A stretch of DNA of 64,000 nt from an uncultured Tateyamaria sp. (GCF_947503415.1 NZ_CANNDS010000003.1:310001-374000), one strand, 5' to 3'; positions 34,661 through 44,881 are shown, counted from the stretch's first letter. Notes: generated by a model from the letters alone, not told the origin. Made by a program: numbers and translations.

Positions 34661-35518
34661 CTACCTGCTGCGATACCAAGCCACGAAGGGCGCGGCGACG
34701 AGATACATGGTGATCCCGTACACTGCTGAGGGCAAGGCCATGGTGCTGAACCCGTCGGACTGGCCCGAGATCAGAGCCGCGAGGGTGATGCCCAGTGTCG
34801 CGTTCTGAATTCCAGTTTCGATCGATACCGTCTTGGCCTGCTGCCAGCCAAGCGACACGACACGGGCGAGGCCGAGGCCAAGCAGCAGAAGCACCACGTT
34901 CAACAAGATCAAGGCAGGACCGAGGGCGCTGAGGTTGTCGATGAAGATCGCCCAATTGCCCGCCAGAGCGGCCACAACGATTATGACAAAAAGGACCGTG
35001 GCAATGATCGACAACGTGCCGTCGATCGCCTGTGCGATGCTTGGCGCGAAATGGCGCAGCGTCACGCCGATGGCGACGGGCAGCGTGGTGATCAGGAAGA
35101 CGGCGATTGTCAGCGATGCGATGGACACGTCAAGCGCTGAGCCGCCCAGAAACCACTCCACCGTCAATGCGGTCAGTCCGGGTACGGTCAGCAGACTCAG
35201 GAGGCTGATCACAGCGGTCAGGGACACGGACAGGGCCACGTCGCCCTTTGCCAGTTTGGACACCATGTTCGATGTCACGCCACCCGGGCAGAAGCTGAGC
35301 AGCATGAACCCCACCGCGATTTCGGCCGGTAGGTCGAAGACCATGACCGTGGCAAAGGCAGCCACCGGCAGCACGATCACCTGGCTGAAGGCCCCAATGG
35401 CAAAGGCTGCGGGTGCTTTCAGAACGCGGGTGAAGTCCGCAAGGGTCAGGCCGACCCCAAGGCTGAACATGATGATGGCCAGCGACAGTGGCAGGACCAC
35501 ATTTATCAAGATATCCAT
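34661..35518 (-). CDS. bile-acid:Na+ symporter family (BASS) transporter
   Basis: A 285-residue membrane protein with nine or ten helices and the BASS signatures FCPGGVTSNMVSKLAKGDVALSV and IETGIQNATLGITLA, which bind sodium. In bacteria such proteins take up organic anions, for example pantoate or 2-keto acids. It lies 9 bases upstream (in transcription order) of the FAD dehydrogenase gene, so the transported substrate may be that enzyme's substrate. Confidence 0.9.
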   Translation of the reverse strand: MDILINVVLPLSLAIIMFSLGVGLTLADFTRVLKAPAAFAIGAFSQVIVLPVAAFATVMVFDLPAEIAVGFMLLSFCPGGVTSNMVSKLAKGDVALSVSLTAVISLLSLLTVPGLTALTVEWFLGGSALDVSIASLTIAVFLITTLPVAIGVTLRHFAPSIAQAIDGTLSIIATVLFVIIVVAALAGNWAIFIDNLSALGPALILLNVVLLLLGLGLARVVSLGWQQAKTVSIETGIQNATLGITLAALISGQSDGFSTMALPSAVYGITMYLVAAPFVAWYRSR

Positions 35519-35581
35519 GTTCCTACTCCCTGCCGGTGACGTTAGACGCGGCCCTTGCGCCGATGCAATACTGACACAAGG

Positions 35582-37354
35582 TCAGAGCGGCCAGAATACG
35601 AGAATGGCGGGGATGGAGACGGCGATCACGATCACCTCCAGAGGCAGGCCGATGCGCCAGTAGTCCCCAAAGTGATAGCCGCCGGGGCCGAGGATCAACG
35701 TGTTGTTCTTGTGCCCGATGGGGGTGAGGAACGCCGATGAAGCAGCCACCGCCACGGCCATCAGAAACGGGTCTGGACTCACGCCGAGCGTCTGCGCCAT
35801 CTGGATGCCGACGGGCGCTGCGACGATGGTGGTAGCGGTGTTGTTCAGCACGTCCGAGAGGCTCATCGTGACGACCATCAGCACGGTCAGCACGGCCCAC
35901 GCGGGCAACCCGTTTGTGAGCGTCACCAGCCAGCCTGCGATCAGTTCGGTGCCGCCCGAGCTTTCGAGGGCCGCCCCCAGTGGGATCATGGAGCCAAGGA
36001 GCACGATCACGGGCCATTCGATATGGGTATAGAGTTCGGACAAAGGCACGATCTTGGACAGGACATAGGCGATCACAACCAGACCGAGGGCGATGGGCAG
36101 GTAGAGCAGGCCGATGCTGGCTGCGGCCACAGCGCCAATGAACAGGCCAATGGCCAGCCAGACCTTGTCATCCGCTGTGACGGCCAGACCACGTTCCGCC
36201 AGGGGCAGGCAACCAAGCCATTGGGTGACGTCTGCGCCGGTGTCGCGGGGCACGAGTAGGAGGAGGATGTCGCCCGTGCGGATTTCAGTCTTGCGGATTT
36301 GGCGGGTGATGCGCACCCCTTCGCGCGAAACCCCCAAAAGCACAGTGTTCTGCCGCCATGCAAGGCCAACAGATTGCGCCGTGCGCCCCACAAGGCGGCT
36401 GCTGTCCGTGACCACAACCTCAATGATCTCAACACCCTCTCCGGCAGCGTGCAACTTCTCTTCGCGTTCGGCATCGGCTACGGCGAGACCTGTCGCCGCG
36501 CGGAATTCGTCGAGCGCATCCGGGGTTGCTTCGATCACGACGGCGTCACCCGCGCGGAGTTCGGAGTTGCGGGCGCGGCCATAGCGGCGCTTGCCCTCGC
36601 GCAAGAGCCCAACGATGGCGACGTCGGATTTGTCGGCGTCGTCTTCCAACTCGCCCAGACGTTTGCCGATGTGCTTGCTGTCGTCCGGCACGACCAGTTC
36701 GGCCACGTAGCTTCCGATGTCTTCGAGCTCTGCGCAGGCGTCGGCGCGGGCCGGGATCAAACGCCACCCGATCAGAGCCACGAATATCAACCCGGCGATG
36801 GCAGCAACCCCTCCGACAGGTGCGAAGTCGAACATCTTAAAGGGTTCGCCCAAGCTGTCTTCGCGGATGGTGGCGATGATGATGTTTGGCGGCGTGCCGA
36901 TGAGTGTGACCATCCCGCCAAGGATGGTGGCAAAGCTGAGCGGCATCAGGCTGAGCCCGGGTGAACGTCCGGCCTTTCGCGCTGTCTGGATGTCGACGGG
37001 CATCAGAAGCGCAAGGGCCGCGACGTTGTTCATGAAGGCCGAAAGCACGCCGCCGATCGCACCCATGAGCGTGATGTGCGCGCCGAGTGACCGGCTGGCA
37101 TCGACGAGGGTGCGGGTGATGAGAAAGACCGCACCGGAGCGGACCAGACCGGCCGAGACAACAAGCACCAGGGCGACAACAAGTGTGGCGGGATGACCAA
37201 AGCCAGAGAACGCCTCGGCACTGGGCACAACACCCAGAACGACCCCCAGCATCAAGGCTGAAAAGGCGACAATATCGTAGCGGAAGCGGCCCCAGAGCAG
37301 CATGCCGAACACGGCGCCGAAGAGGCAAAAGAGTATAATCTGATCAGTGGTCAT
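35582..37354 (-). CDS. SLC13-family permease with TrkA-C domains (second copy)
   Basis: A 590-residue transporter with the same architecture as the 594-residue plus-strand gene: SLC13 core helices, two TrkA_C domains (about 210-290 and 300-380) and the conserved NNTATTIVAAPVGIQMA and FMNNVAALALLMPVDIQ segments. It uses Na+ or H+ to take up divalent anions; the specific substrate is not known. It heads the BASS-FAD dehydrogenase strand, 64 bases away. The two copies diverge too much to be a recent duplication. Confidence 0.87.
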   Translation of the reverse strand: MTTDQIILFCLFGAVFGMLLWGRFRYDIVAFSALMLGVVLGVVPSAEAFSGFGHPATLVVALVLVVSAGLVRSGAVFLITRTLVDASRSLGAHITLMGAIGGVLSAFMNNVAALALLMPVDIQTARKAGRSPGLSLMPLSFATILGGMVTLIGTPPNIIIATIREDSLGEPFKMFDFAPVGGVAAIAGLIFVALIGWRLIPARADACAELEDIGSYVAELVVPDDSKHIGKRLGELEDDADKSDVAIVGLLREGKRRYGRARNSELRAGDAVVIEATPDALDEFRAATGLAVADAEREEKLHAAGEGVEIIEVVVTDSSRLVGRTAQSVGLAWRQNTVLLGVSREGVRITRQIRKTEIRTGDILLLLVPRDTGADVTQWLGCLPLAERGLAVTADDKVWLAIGLFIGAVAAASIGLLYLPIALGLVVIAYVLSKIVPLSELYTHIEWPVIVLLGSMIPLGAALESSGGTELIAGWLVTLTNGLPAWAVLTVLMVVTMSLSDVLNNTATTIVAAPVGIQMAQTLGVSPDPFLMAVAVAASSAFLTPIGHKNNTLILGPGGYHFGDYWRIGLPLEVIVIAVSIPAILVFWPL

Positions 37355-37528
37355 CCCCGCACCCTAGGGTCGGGGGGCAGGGGGTGCCAGTTGTTTCTCA
37401 CGTCATATTGTAGGGGTCTGTGTTCGGTATATTTCCATGGAGGTTTATGCCCAGCACAGGGCGTCGCGACCGTGTAACAGAAAAGGTCGCATAGCCCGGC
37501 GATGGCGCGACGGGCGCTGGTAAAAGGA

Positions 37529-37600
37529 CGCTGACGCGACGCGATTTTGTTGGGATGGGGGCTCTGCCCCCAAACCCCCGTGGTATTTTCAGTCAGAAGA
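37529..37600. repeat. dispersed intergenic repeat, copy 2
   Basis: Matches 10803-10876: shared block CGCTGACGCGAC (37529-37540) and a 27-base identical core at 37554-37580 with the GGGGGC-TCT-GCCCCC hairpin, followed by a similar T-rich and GAAGA-rich tail. Confidence 0.75.
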
Positions 37601-37672
37601 AATCGAATTGATGATGGGCTGTGACCAAGGTCATGGAGGGACGACGGTCATGCGGTTACGCAAGGAGTTCCA

Positions 37673-37915
37673 GTTGATTTGGGGGTGCCCTTGATGATGC
37701 CGAAGAGGTATCCAACGCTATGCGGGGCGATATGGCCCAGGTGTTGCTCGTCGCGGCGAGCCATTCCGGCTCCGCTTGGCCGGGCAGACAGTGCTCGTAT
37801 GCCTGCTGGTCAGTTGGGGGTGCCCGTGGTTTCGGCGACGCCGCATCTATTCGAGTATTTGCGGACCGCTTCGAGGGGTGAACTTGTAAACAGCATTGTT
37901 CGCCTGGAGCTATAG
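37673..37915 (+). pseudogene. possible frameshifted remnant
   Basis: Three plus-strand frames each hold a coding-like piece but no single frame runs through: one reads DDAEEVSNAMRGDMAQVLLV, another GQLGVPVVSATPHLFEYLRT, ending [11 protein letters not shown]. The fragments recall Asp/Glu-racemase or maleate-isomerase families but are too short to assign. Treat as a tentative decayed gene. Confidence 0.25.
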
Positions 37916-38072
37916 AGGTATCGGACCGGCATTGCGTTTGAGCCGCGTGACCACCTCTGGATCGTGGCCCAAGGACGTGGCTTCCGTTCCGGTGCACAAG
38001 GTGGCCTTGCCCCGCCTGCGTGCCATGTCCTATAGACGCCCGGACCACCACATTCCGGGACAGGAGGCGCGC

Positions 38073-38819
38073 ATGGCCGGCCACTCAAAATGGGCAAACA
38101 TCCAGCACCGCAAAGGGCGGCAGGACAAACTGCGCGCCAAGCTGTTTTCCAAGCTGTCAAAAGAGATCACCATTGCCGCCAAAATGGGCGACCCGGATCC
38201 CGACAAGAACCCGCGCCTGCGTCTGGCCGTCAAAGAGGCCAAGGGGCAGTCGATGCCCAAGGACAATATTGACCGCGCCATCAAGAAGTCGATTGCGGGC
38301 GAGGGCGAGGATTACGAAGAAATCCGCTATGAGGGGTATGGCCCCAACGGTGTGGCTGTCATCGTCGAGGCGATGACGGACAACCGGAACCGGACGGCAT
38401 CGACCGTGCGGTCGACCTTTACCAAGAACGGCGGCAACCTGGGCGAGACGGGCAGCGTGGGCTTCATGTTCGAGCGCAAGGGCGCTGTGAGCTATCCCGT
38501 GGAGGCGGGCGATGCGGACACCGTGATGATGGCCGCCATCGAAGCGGGGGCCGAGGATGTGGAGAGCACCGAAGAGGGCCATGTGATCTGGTGTGCGGAC
38601 ACGGACCTGAACGAGGTGTCGACTGCGCTTGAGGGTGATCTGGGCGAGTCAGAGTCTACCAAGCTGGTGTGGCGCCCAACCACGACGACCGAGATGGATC
38701 TGGAAGGCATGCAGAAGCTGATGAAGCTGATAGATGCGCTGGAAGATGATGACGACGTGCAGAACGTCACTACGAATTTCGAGGCGAGCGACGCGGTCAT
38801 GGAGCAGTTGGACGGGTGA
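38073..38819 (+). CDS. YebC/PmpR-family protein
   Basis: A 248-residue cytosolic protein with the conserved start [28 protein letters not shown] and the [23 protein letters not shown] motif of the YebC/TACO1 family. Recent work shows these act as translation factors rescuing ribosomes at proline stretches, besides older reports as transcription regulators. CAGGAGGC precedes the ATG. In many bacteria it is beside ruvC, which is not here. Confidence 0.94.
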   Translation: MAGHSKWANIQHRKGRQDKLRAKLFSKLSKEITIAAKMGDPDPDKNPRLRLAVKEAKGQSMPKDNIDRAIKKSIAGEGEDYEEIRYEGYGPNGVAVIVEAMTDNRNRTASTVRSTFTKNGGNLGETGSVGFMFERKGAVSYPVEAGDADTVMMAAIEAGAEDVESTEEGHVIWCADTDLNEVSTALEGDLGESESTKLVWRPTTTTEMDLEGMQKLMKLIDALEDDDDVQNVTTNFEASDAVMEQLDG

Positions 38820-38855
38820 TCTGGATCCCGTGATGCCCAGCACCTTTGAGGCGAT

Positions 38856-39563
38856 CTATGGGCCTTTTTGCCACTCCATGATCAATTGATAGGGCGCATT
38901 GTTGTAGGCCTGTTCCTTCGAATTTTCCGGGTGCAAAACGGAAGGTTCATCGAAATGCGTGAGTGTCATGCCGCGCTGCAACAGTTCTGTCATGTAGAAT
39001 GAGAGGGGCCGATGCCAGTTGGTGACGGTAATTCCCTTCCACTCCGCAACGGTTGCGTGAGGTTCGAGATAGCGGCGCACCACGATCTCGCGCCCGCCGT
39101 CGGGCAAGATGCGCCAGCCACCCGCCTTGATGTCAGACGCGGTGGCGAACCCTGTGAGGTTCGCAATCAGGAAGCGTCCGCCGGGGCCCAGGACACGAAC
39201 TATTTCGTCCAGCGCGGCCTCGATGCCTTCAATGTCCAGAAGGCTGAGATAGGCCACAACCATGTCGAAGGTTTCAGATGCAAACGGAATTGCCTCGGCC
39301 CGGCCGCTCACGAACTGTGCGCCGCCACGTTCCGCCGCTTTTGCCAGCAAGGCTGGCGACGGGTCGAGCCCCACCAGTGTTTCGACCTTGTTTTGGAGGA
39401 GGCGGCAAAAACGTCCTTCGCCGCAGCCCAGATCGAGAAGGTGGCGCGGCGCGCACGCATAGACGCGGTCCAGCATCGGGGCATCAAGGACGCGTCGGCG
39501 GCTGAAGTCGCCGTGGGCGCCTTGCGCTTCAATCCATGCATCTGCGGAGCTGTCCCAATCCAT
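38856..39563 (-). CDS. SAM-dependent methyltransferase
   Basis: A 235-residue class I methyltransferase with motif I LLDLGCGEGRFCR at about 42-54, the acidic end of the second strand in VGLDPSPALL, and VVAYLSLLDI after a variable loop. The target (small molecule, quinone or lipid) cannot be told. Convergent with YebC-type gene. Confidence 0.86.
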   Translation of the reverse strand: MDWDSSADAWIEAQGAHGDFSRRRVLDAPMLDRVYACAPRHLLDLGCGEGRFCRLLQNKVETLVGLDPSPALLAKAAERGGAQFVSGRAEAIPFASETFDMVVAYLSLLDIEGIEAALDEIVRVLGPGGRFLIANLTGFATASDIKAGGWRILPDGGREIVVRRYLEPHATVAEWKGITVTNWHRPLSFYMTELLQRGMTLTHFDEPSVLHPENSKEQAYNNAPYQLIMEWQKGP

Positions 39564-39699
39564 GATGCATAACCCTTAGCATGGCAAGGGCGCCTGCGCG
39601 ACGGTCCGTCGGGATGTCACTGTGATCGTCAGAGCCGGTTTTCACCAGATGCTTCCACACTCGGACGTGCGCGTTCGTTTTCGGGTTATCAAAAAGCAA

Positions 39700-39728
39700 A
39701 ACGCCGCCCTGTTACCAGGCGCGGCGTT
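39700..39728 (-). terminator. Rho-independent terminator of the 78-residue gene
   Basis: Stem AACGCCGC (39700-39707) with GCGGCGTT (39721-39728); reading the minus strand it is followed by TTGCTTTTT. It lies 35 bases downstream of the stop at 39763. Confidence 0.8.
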
Positions 39729-39762
39729 TATTTCTTGCCTTCGGGGGCTGTCCTCGGACGGA

Positions 39763-39999
39763 TCAGAAAAACAGCTGACGGGCTACCTGGCTCCAGCTTT
39801 GGGTGCTGTCGGCATGAGGTGCCGGTGTCTGGCGACGCAAGCGGCGCATCAATCCCTTGAGATCATTCAGTCGCGTGCGCGCAGCAGAACCGCCCGCGCG
39901 GCTTTGCACGGACAGAATCTTTTCCTGAGTCTGCAACGCAGCCTCGATCAGTTCGAGGTCCTGCTTGGTCAGATCAACGGTATGTGTATCGTCGAGCAT
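39763..39999 (-). CDS. conserved small protein (78 residues)
   Basis: A 78-residue mainly helical protein with no signal peptide: MLDDTHTVDLTKQDLELIEAAL and an Arg-rich middle (RTRLNDLKGLMRRLRRQ). Charged helices suggest protein or nucleic acid interaction. It ends at an intrinsic terminator (39691-39728) on its strand, which strongly supports a real transcript; the family is not recognised. Confidence 0.65.
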   Translation of the reverse strand: MLDDTHTVDLTKQDLELIEAALQTQEKILSVQSRAGGSAARTRLNDLKGLMRRLRRQTPAPHADSTQSWSQVARQLFF

Positions 40000-40316
40000 C
40001 GGATTTCATCCTTGTTATCGTTGACCAGCATATGGGGTCTGTAAGGTCATACGCCAATCATCAAATATCAGATCACCGTGATACCCGCGTCAGTTGACAT
40101 TTGCTGGCAGTAGAGTTGGCGTGACAGTTCACGTCGGTCGTGCGGATATAGGGAAGGTGCGTCTGGAATGCTCTGCTTATTTGCGCAACGCTGATGTGCA
40201 AAAAACGTATAGCTCGTGCAGAGTTGTCGTCCGGACTTCAACAAACGTCCTTTCGTCGTGATCGTGGCGCACTTGCACAGCTTGCGCTTGGTCGCGCTTT
40301 GCGCATTGATGCGCGG
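40000..40316. other. 317-base intergenic region
   Basis: Divergent promoter region between the 78-residue gene and the DMT transporter. Only AT-rich stretches (about 40040-40080) and no repeats or long hairpin were noticed. A longer in-frame extension of the transporter (from 40194) lies here but has no transmembrane or domain features. Confidence 0.5.
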
Positions 40317-41219
40317 ATGACTGCCGCCTCTTCTCGCCCGCTTGTCGCGATCTTCTGGATGCTGGTGACCGGCTTTTGCTTTGTCGCTGTGACGGCGCTG
40401 GTCAAATATCTGGGCGACGGGGTTCCGCCGGCCCAAGCGGCGTTTTTACGGTATCTGCTGGGCATCGGGTTCCTGCTGCCCATGTTGCCGGCCGTGCGTG
40501 CGGCGCATGTAACCCGTCGGCAATGGTGGCTATTTTCCTTGCGAGGCGTGTTTCACACGGGCGGCGTGATCCTGTGGTTTTACGCCATGACCCGCATCCC
40601 CATCGCCGAGGTGACGGCGATGAACTACCTCGCCCCCGTCTATGTGAGCATTGGCGCGGCCATCTTTCTGGGCGAGCGGCTGGCCTTGCGCCGGATTGCG
40701 GCCATCGTTGTGGCGTTGATCGGCACGGCGGTGATCCTGCGCCCCGGATTTCGCGAGGTCGCACCCGGTCACATTGCCATGCTGTTCTGCGCCATAACGT
40801 TCTCGGGGTCCTATCTGCTGGCCAAGATCATGGCGGACGAGGCGAAACCGGCTGTTGTCGTCGCGATGCTGTCCATTTTCGTGACCATCGGGCTGGCCCC
40901 CTTCGCGTTGGCCAATTGGGTGACGCCAACGGGGGCTGAACTGGGCCTGCTGTTTCTGGTCGCCTGCTTTGCCACCGCGGGGCACTACACGATGACGATG
41001 GCCTTTGCCGCGGCCCCGGTGACTGTGACGCAACCGGTGACTTTCCTGCAGCTTGTCTGGGCGGTGCTGCTGGGGGCCATCGTATTTGCCGAACCGGTCG
41101 ATGTGTGGGTCATTCTGGGCGGCACGCTGATCCTTGCCTCTGTCACCTTCATCACGTGGCGTGAAGCGGTTCTAAAACGCCGTCCGATCACGCCGCCAAG
41201 CCCTGCGACGAAGCTCTGA
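40317..41219 (+). CDS. DMT/EamA-family exporter
   Basis: A 300-residue inner-membrane protein with ten helices and two EamA repeats; the start MTAASSRPLVAIFWMLVTGFCF is the first convincing hydrophobic helix. Family members export amino acids or metabolites. It precedes betI with 69 bases holding the candidate BetI operator, and could be a transporter of choline metabolites, but nothing in the sequence shows its substrate. Confidence 0.85.
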   Translation: MTAASSRPLVAIFWMLVTGFCFVAVTALVKYLGDGVPPAQAAFLRYLLGIGFLLPMLPAVRAAHVTRRQWWLFSLRGVFHTGGVILWFYAMTRIPIAEVTAMNYLAPVYVSIGAAIFLGERLALRRIAAIVVALIGTAVILRPGFREVAPGHIAMLFCAITFSGSYLLAKIMADEAKPAVVVAMLSIFVTIGLAPFALANWVTPTGAELGLLFLVACFATAGHYTMTMAFAAAPVTVTQPVTFLQLVWAVLLGAIVFAEPVDVWVILGGTLILASVTFITWREAVLKRRPITPPSPATKL

Positions 41220-41221
41220 TT

Positions 41222-41245
41222 TTTATTGATTGACGAGTCAATAAA
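41222..41245. promoter_or_regulatory. candidate BetI operator
   Basis: TTTATTGA (41222-41229) and TCAATAAA (41238-41245) form a perfect eight-base inverted repeat; inside it lies TTGACGAGTCAA (41230-41241), a second perfect palindrome. It is between the DMT gene and betI, 44 bases before the betI start. TetR-type dimers such as BetI bind this kind of palindrome. Confidence 0.7.
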
Positions 41246-41288
41246 AGATCCCCACGGTGCGCGCCAGCATTGAAGGGAGCGTGCACGC

Positions 41289-41864
41289 GTGCCAAAAATG
41301 GGAATGGAACCGATCCGCAGGGCGGCCCTTGTGCAGGCCACGATTGCAGAGATCGGGGCGGCGGGATCGCTGGATGTGACCGTCGGCCAGATTGCCAAGC
41401 GGGCAGGCATGTCCACCGCTCTCGCGCACCACTATTTTGGCGGCAAGCATCAGATCTTTCTGGCGGCCATGGGCCAGATCCTGCGGGATTTCCAGGCTGA
41501 GGTGGTTGAGGAACTGCGCGCCGCGCGGACCCCAAGAGGGCGGGCCGAGGCGTTGATTGCTGCCAGCTTTGCGCCGTCCTGCTTTGCCCCCGCCACGATC
41601 AGCGCATGGATGACGCTGTACGCTCACGCCACCACCCATCCCGAAACGCACCGTTTGCTGGTGATGTACCAGCGTCGGTTGCGGTCCAACCTGACCCACG
41701 CCTTGCGCCCGATCTGCGTGGACGCCCGTGCGGGGGCCGAGATGTTGGGCGCGCTGATCGACGGGCTTTACCTGCGTGCGGCATTGGCCAAGGATGCGTC
41801 CCCCGACGCGGCCAAGACAACGGCCCTGCGCGCTCTGGACACTCTGACCGGAGCGGATGAATGA
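41289..41864 (+). CDS. betI: TetR-family repressor BetI
   Basis: A 191-residue regulator of betaine synthesis. HTH at about 28-60 (DVTVGQIAKRAGMSTALAHHYFGGK, the BetI signature AHHYFGGK) and a C-terminal ligand domain. In known systems BetI represses bet genes until choline binds. It starts at GTG 41289 with GAAGGGAG nine bases upstream. The end overlaps betC by four bases (ATGA). Confidence 0.94.
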   Translation: MPKMGMEPIRRAALVQATIAEIGAAGSLDVTVGQIAKRAGMSTALAHHYFGGKHQIFLAAMGQILRDFQAEVVEELRAARTPRGRAEALIAASFAPSCFAPATISAWMTLYAHATTHPETHRLLVMYQRRLRSNLTHALRPICVDARAGAEMLGALIDGLYLRAALAKDASPDAAKTTALRALDTLTGADE

Positions 41865-43369
41865 CCAAGCCCAACATCCTGATTTTCATGGTGGATCAGT
41901 TGAACGGAACACTGTTTCCGGATGGTCCCGCCGACTGGCTGCACGCCCCGAACCTGAAGAAACTGGCCGCGCGCTCGACCCGGTTTGCCAACAGCTATAC
42001 TGCATCGCCACTTTGTGCACCGGGTCGGGCGTCCTTCATGTCCGGTCAGTTGCCGAGTGTGACCGGTGTCTACGACAATGCCGCAGAATTCGCATCGTCC
42101 ATCCCCACGTATGCCCACCATCTGCGCCGCGCGGGCTATCAAACGTGCCTGTCAGGCAAGATGCACTTTGTGGGTCCCGACCAGTTGCACGGCTTCGAGG
42201 AACGGTTGACCACGGACGTTTACCCACCCGATTTCGGCTGGACGCCGGATTATCGCAAGCCAGGCGAGCGGATCGACTGGTGGTATCACAACATGGGGTC
42301 TGTCACCGGGTCCGGTGTGGCCGAGATCACCAACCAGATGGAGTTCGATGACGAGGTCGCCTATCACGCGACGCGCAAGGTGTACGATCTGGCGCGCGGG
42401 CATGATGCGCGGCCCTGGTGTTTGACCGTCAGCTTCACGCATCCGCATGATCCCTATGTGGCGCGCCGGAAATACTGGGATTTGTATGCCGATTGCGCGC
42501 ACCTGATGCCCGAGGTGGGGCCGATTGCCTATGCCGAACAGGACCCGCATTCGCAGCGCATTTTGGACGCCAATGACCGCGACAATTTCAATATCTCGGA
42601 CGAGGATATCCGCCGGTCGAGACGCGCTTACTTTGCCAATATCTCGTATCTCGATGACAAGATCGGCGAGGTGATGGCGGCGCTGGAGGCCACGCGGCAG
42701 GAGGCCACCATTCTGTTCGTGTCCGATCACGGCGACATGCTGGGCGCGCGGGGGCTGTGGTTCAAGATGTCGTTCTTTGAAGGCTCCGCCCGGGTGCCGC
42801 TGATGATCTCTGCCCCGTCGATGGAACCCGGTCTGGTCATAGATCCGGTCAGCAATATCGACGTGTGCCCGACGCTGTGTGATCTGGCGGGTGTGGACAT
42901 GTCCGAGGTGGCCCCATGGACGGAAGGCCAATCACTGGTGCCGCAAGGGCAAGGGGTGGAACGGACCGAACCGGTGGCGATGGAATATGCCGCTGAAGGA
43001 TCTTACGCGCCGATGGTGTCGCTGCGGTATGGCAAGTGGAAGTACAACCGCTGCGCGCTGGACCCCGATCAGCTGTTTGATCTTGAGGCGGACCCGCATG
43101 AGTTGACCAACCTGGCGGATGTGCCCGCCCATAAGGGCACACTGGATCAGTTGCGCGCCAAGTCAGAGGCCCGCTGGGACCTTGACCGTTATGACGCCAA
43201 CGTGCGCGCCAGTCAGGCCCGCCGCTGGGTCGTCTACGAGGCACTGCGCGAGGGCGGCTATTTCCCCTGGGACTACCAGCCCCTGCAAAAGGCGTCCGAA
43301 CGCTACATGCGCAACCACATGGATCTGAACGTTCTGGAAGAGAACCAGCGGTTCCCCAGAGGCGAATGA
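41861..43369 (+). CDS. betC: choline-sulfatase
   Basis: Hydrolyses choline-O-sulfate to choline and sulfate. A 502-residue type I sulfatase with the formylglycine motif C-A-P-G-R (Cys52 to Arg56) in CAPGRAS, metal-binding NILIFMVDQLNG at the start and SDHGDMLGARGLW around 289-301. The length and C-terminal end (the choline-sulfatase C-terminal segment) fit BetC. It overlaps betI and precedes betB by 41 bases. The maturation enzyme is not in the window. Confidence 0.95.
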   Translation: MTKPNILIFMVDQLNGTLFPDGPADWLHAPNLKKLAARSTRFANSYTASPLCAPGRASFMSGQLPSVTGVYDNAAEFASSIPTYAHHLRRAGYQTCLSGKMHFVGPDQLHGFEERLTTDVYPPDFGWTPDYRKPGERIDWWYHNMGSVTGSGVAEITNQMEFDDEVAYHATRKVYDLARGHDARPWCLTVSFTHPHDPYVARRKYWDLYADCAHLMPEVGPIAYAEQDPHSQRILDANDRDNFNISDEDIRRSRRAYFANISYLDDKIGEVMAALEATRQEATILFVSDHGDMLGARGLWFKMSFFEGSARVPLMISAPSMEPGLVIDPVSNIDVCPTLCDLAGVDMSEVAPWTEGQSLVPQGQGVERTEPVAMEYAAEGSYAPMVSLRYGKWKYNRCALDPDQLFDLEADPHELTNLADVPAHKGTLDQLRAKSEARWDLDRYDANVRASQARRWVVYEALREGGYFPWDYQPLQKASERYMRNHMDLNVLEENQRFPRGE

Positions 43370-43410
43370 TCCACTTTCATCTTGCCAAATAAACTCCCGC
43401 CGGAGGCGAC

Positions 43411-44868
43411 ATGACCTATCCAACCCAACCCACCGCCAGTCATTTCATTGACGGCCAATATGTCGAAGATACGAGTGGCGCGCCCATCGACGTGATCTAT
43501 CCCGCCACGGGCGCGGTGATTGGCCGTGTGCATTCCGCGACACCGGCCATCATCGACCGGGCACTTGCGTCGGCCCGCGCGGCACAGGCGGCGTGGGCGG
43601 CGATGACGGGCACCGAACGGGGCCGTATCCTGCGCCGGGCGGCTGACATCATGCGGGAGCGCAACCATGATCTATCGGTGCTGGAGACGTTTGACACCGG
43701 CAAGCCTTATCAGGAGACGTCCGTGGTGGATGCGACCAGCGGGGCGGATGCGCTGGAGTATTTCGGTGGCATGGCCGCGACCCTGACGGGTGAGCATATC
43801 CAGTTGGGGGAGGATTGGGTCTATACCCGCCGCGAAGCGCTGGGCGTGTGCGTGGGCATTGGCGCGTGGAACTACCCCACGCAGATTGCTTGCTGGAAAG
43901 GTGCGCCGGCGCTCGCGTGCGGCAACACGATGGTGTTCAAACCGTCCGAGACGACGCCGCTTTGCGCCCTGAAAGTGGCGGAGATCCTGCACGAGGCAGG
44001 CGCACCTGCGGGCGTTTACAACGTCGTTCAGGGGCTGGGTGATGTCGGTGCGGCGTTGGTGTCAGATGACCGCGTGGACAAGGTGTCGCTGACCGGATCG
44101 GTGCCAACGGGCCGCAAGGTCTATGCCGCCGCTGCGGCGGGTATCAAGCATGTGACGATGGAATTGGGCGGCAAGTCGCCCCTGATCATCTTTGATGATG
44201 CGGATGTGGAGAACGCGGTGTCGGGGGCGATCCTCGCCAATTTCTATTCCTCAGGGCAGGTCTGTTCCAACGGGACGCGGGTATTTGTCCAGAAGGGCAT
44301 CAAGGCGGCGTTTCTGGCGCGTCTGTCCGAGCGTTTGGGCGCGGCTGTGATTGGTGATCCGCAGGACCCCGAAACGAGTTTCGGGCCCATGGTCAGTGAA
44401 CGGCAGATGGGCATTGTGCAGGGCTACATTGCCAAGGGGCAGGAGGAAGGCGCGCGGCTGGTCTATGGCGGTGCGCGGCTGGAGCGTGACGGCTTTTATC
44501 TGGAACCCACCGTCTTTGCCAATGTGACCGACGACATGACCATCGCGCGGGAAGAGATCTTTGGCCCCGTCATGGCGGTGCTGGATTTCGAGGATGAGGC
44601 CGAGGTGATTCCACGGGCCAATGCGACCGAATTTGGGTTGGCGGCGGGTGTGTTCACATCCGATCTGACCCGCGCGCATCGGGTGGCGGCCGGGTTCGAG
44701 GCGGGTACGTGTTACATCAACACGTACAATGATGCGCCGGTCGAGGCCCCGTTTGGCGGATCGAAACTGTCCGGTGTGGGGCGGGAAAACTCCAGGGCGG
44801 CCATTGCGCATTACAGCCAGTTGAAGTCGGTCTATGTGCGCATGGGCGATCTGGAGGCGCCGTTTTGA
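43411..44868 (+). CDS. betB: betaine-aldehyde dehydrogenase
   Basis: Oxidises betaine aldehyde to glycine betaine with NAD(P)+. A 485-residue ALDH with Asn154 (GAWNYPTQ), Glu251 (MELGGKSP) and catalytic Cys285 ([11 protein letters not shown]). Length is normal for BetB. GGAGGCGAC precedes the ATG. It ends at a structured 263-base spacer before betA. Confidence 0.95.
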   Translation: MTYPTQPTASHFIDGQYVEDTSGAPIDVIYPATGAVIGRVHSATPAIIDRALASARAAQAAWAAMTGTERGRILRRAADIMRERNHDLSVLETFDTGKPYQETSVVDATSGADALEYFGGMAATLTGEHIQLGEDWVYTRREALGVCVGIGAWNYPTQIACWKGAPALACGNTMVFKPSETTPLCALKVAEILHEAGAPAGVYNVVQGLGDVGAALVSDDRVDKVSLTGSVPTGRKVYAAAAAGIKHVTMELGGKSPLIIFDDADVENAVSGAILANFYSSGQVCSNGTRVFVQKGIKAAFLARLSERLGAAVIGDPQDPETSFGPMVSERQMGIVQGYIAKGQEEGARLVYGGARLERDGFYLEPTVFANVTDDMTIAREEIFGPVMAVLDFEDEAEVIPRANATEFGLAAGVFTSDLTRAHRVAAGFEAGTCYINTYNDAPVEAPFGGSKLSGVGRENSRAAIAHYSQLKSVYVRMGDLEAPF

Positions 44869-44881
44869 GTGGTTGGGACGC

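Larger units (their letters stand above)
37355..38072. other. 718-base intergenic region with repeat and probable decayed gene
   Basis: Contains the second dispersed repeat (37529-37600). From about 37640 to 37915 coding-like sequence switches frame (see the pseudogene entry). The final 150 bases, in front of the YebC-family gene, contain its likely promoter. No intact gene is seen. Confidence 0.6.
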
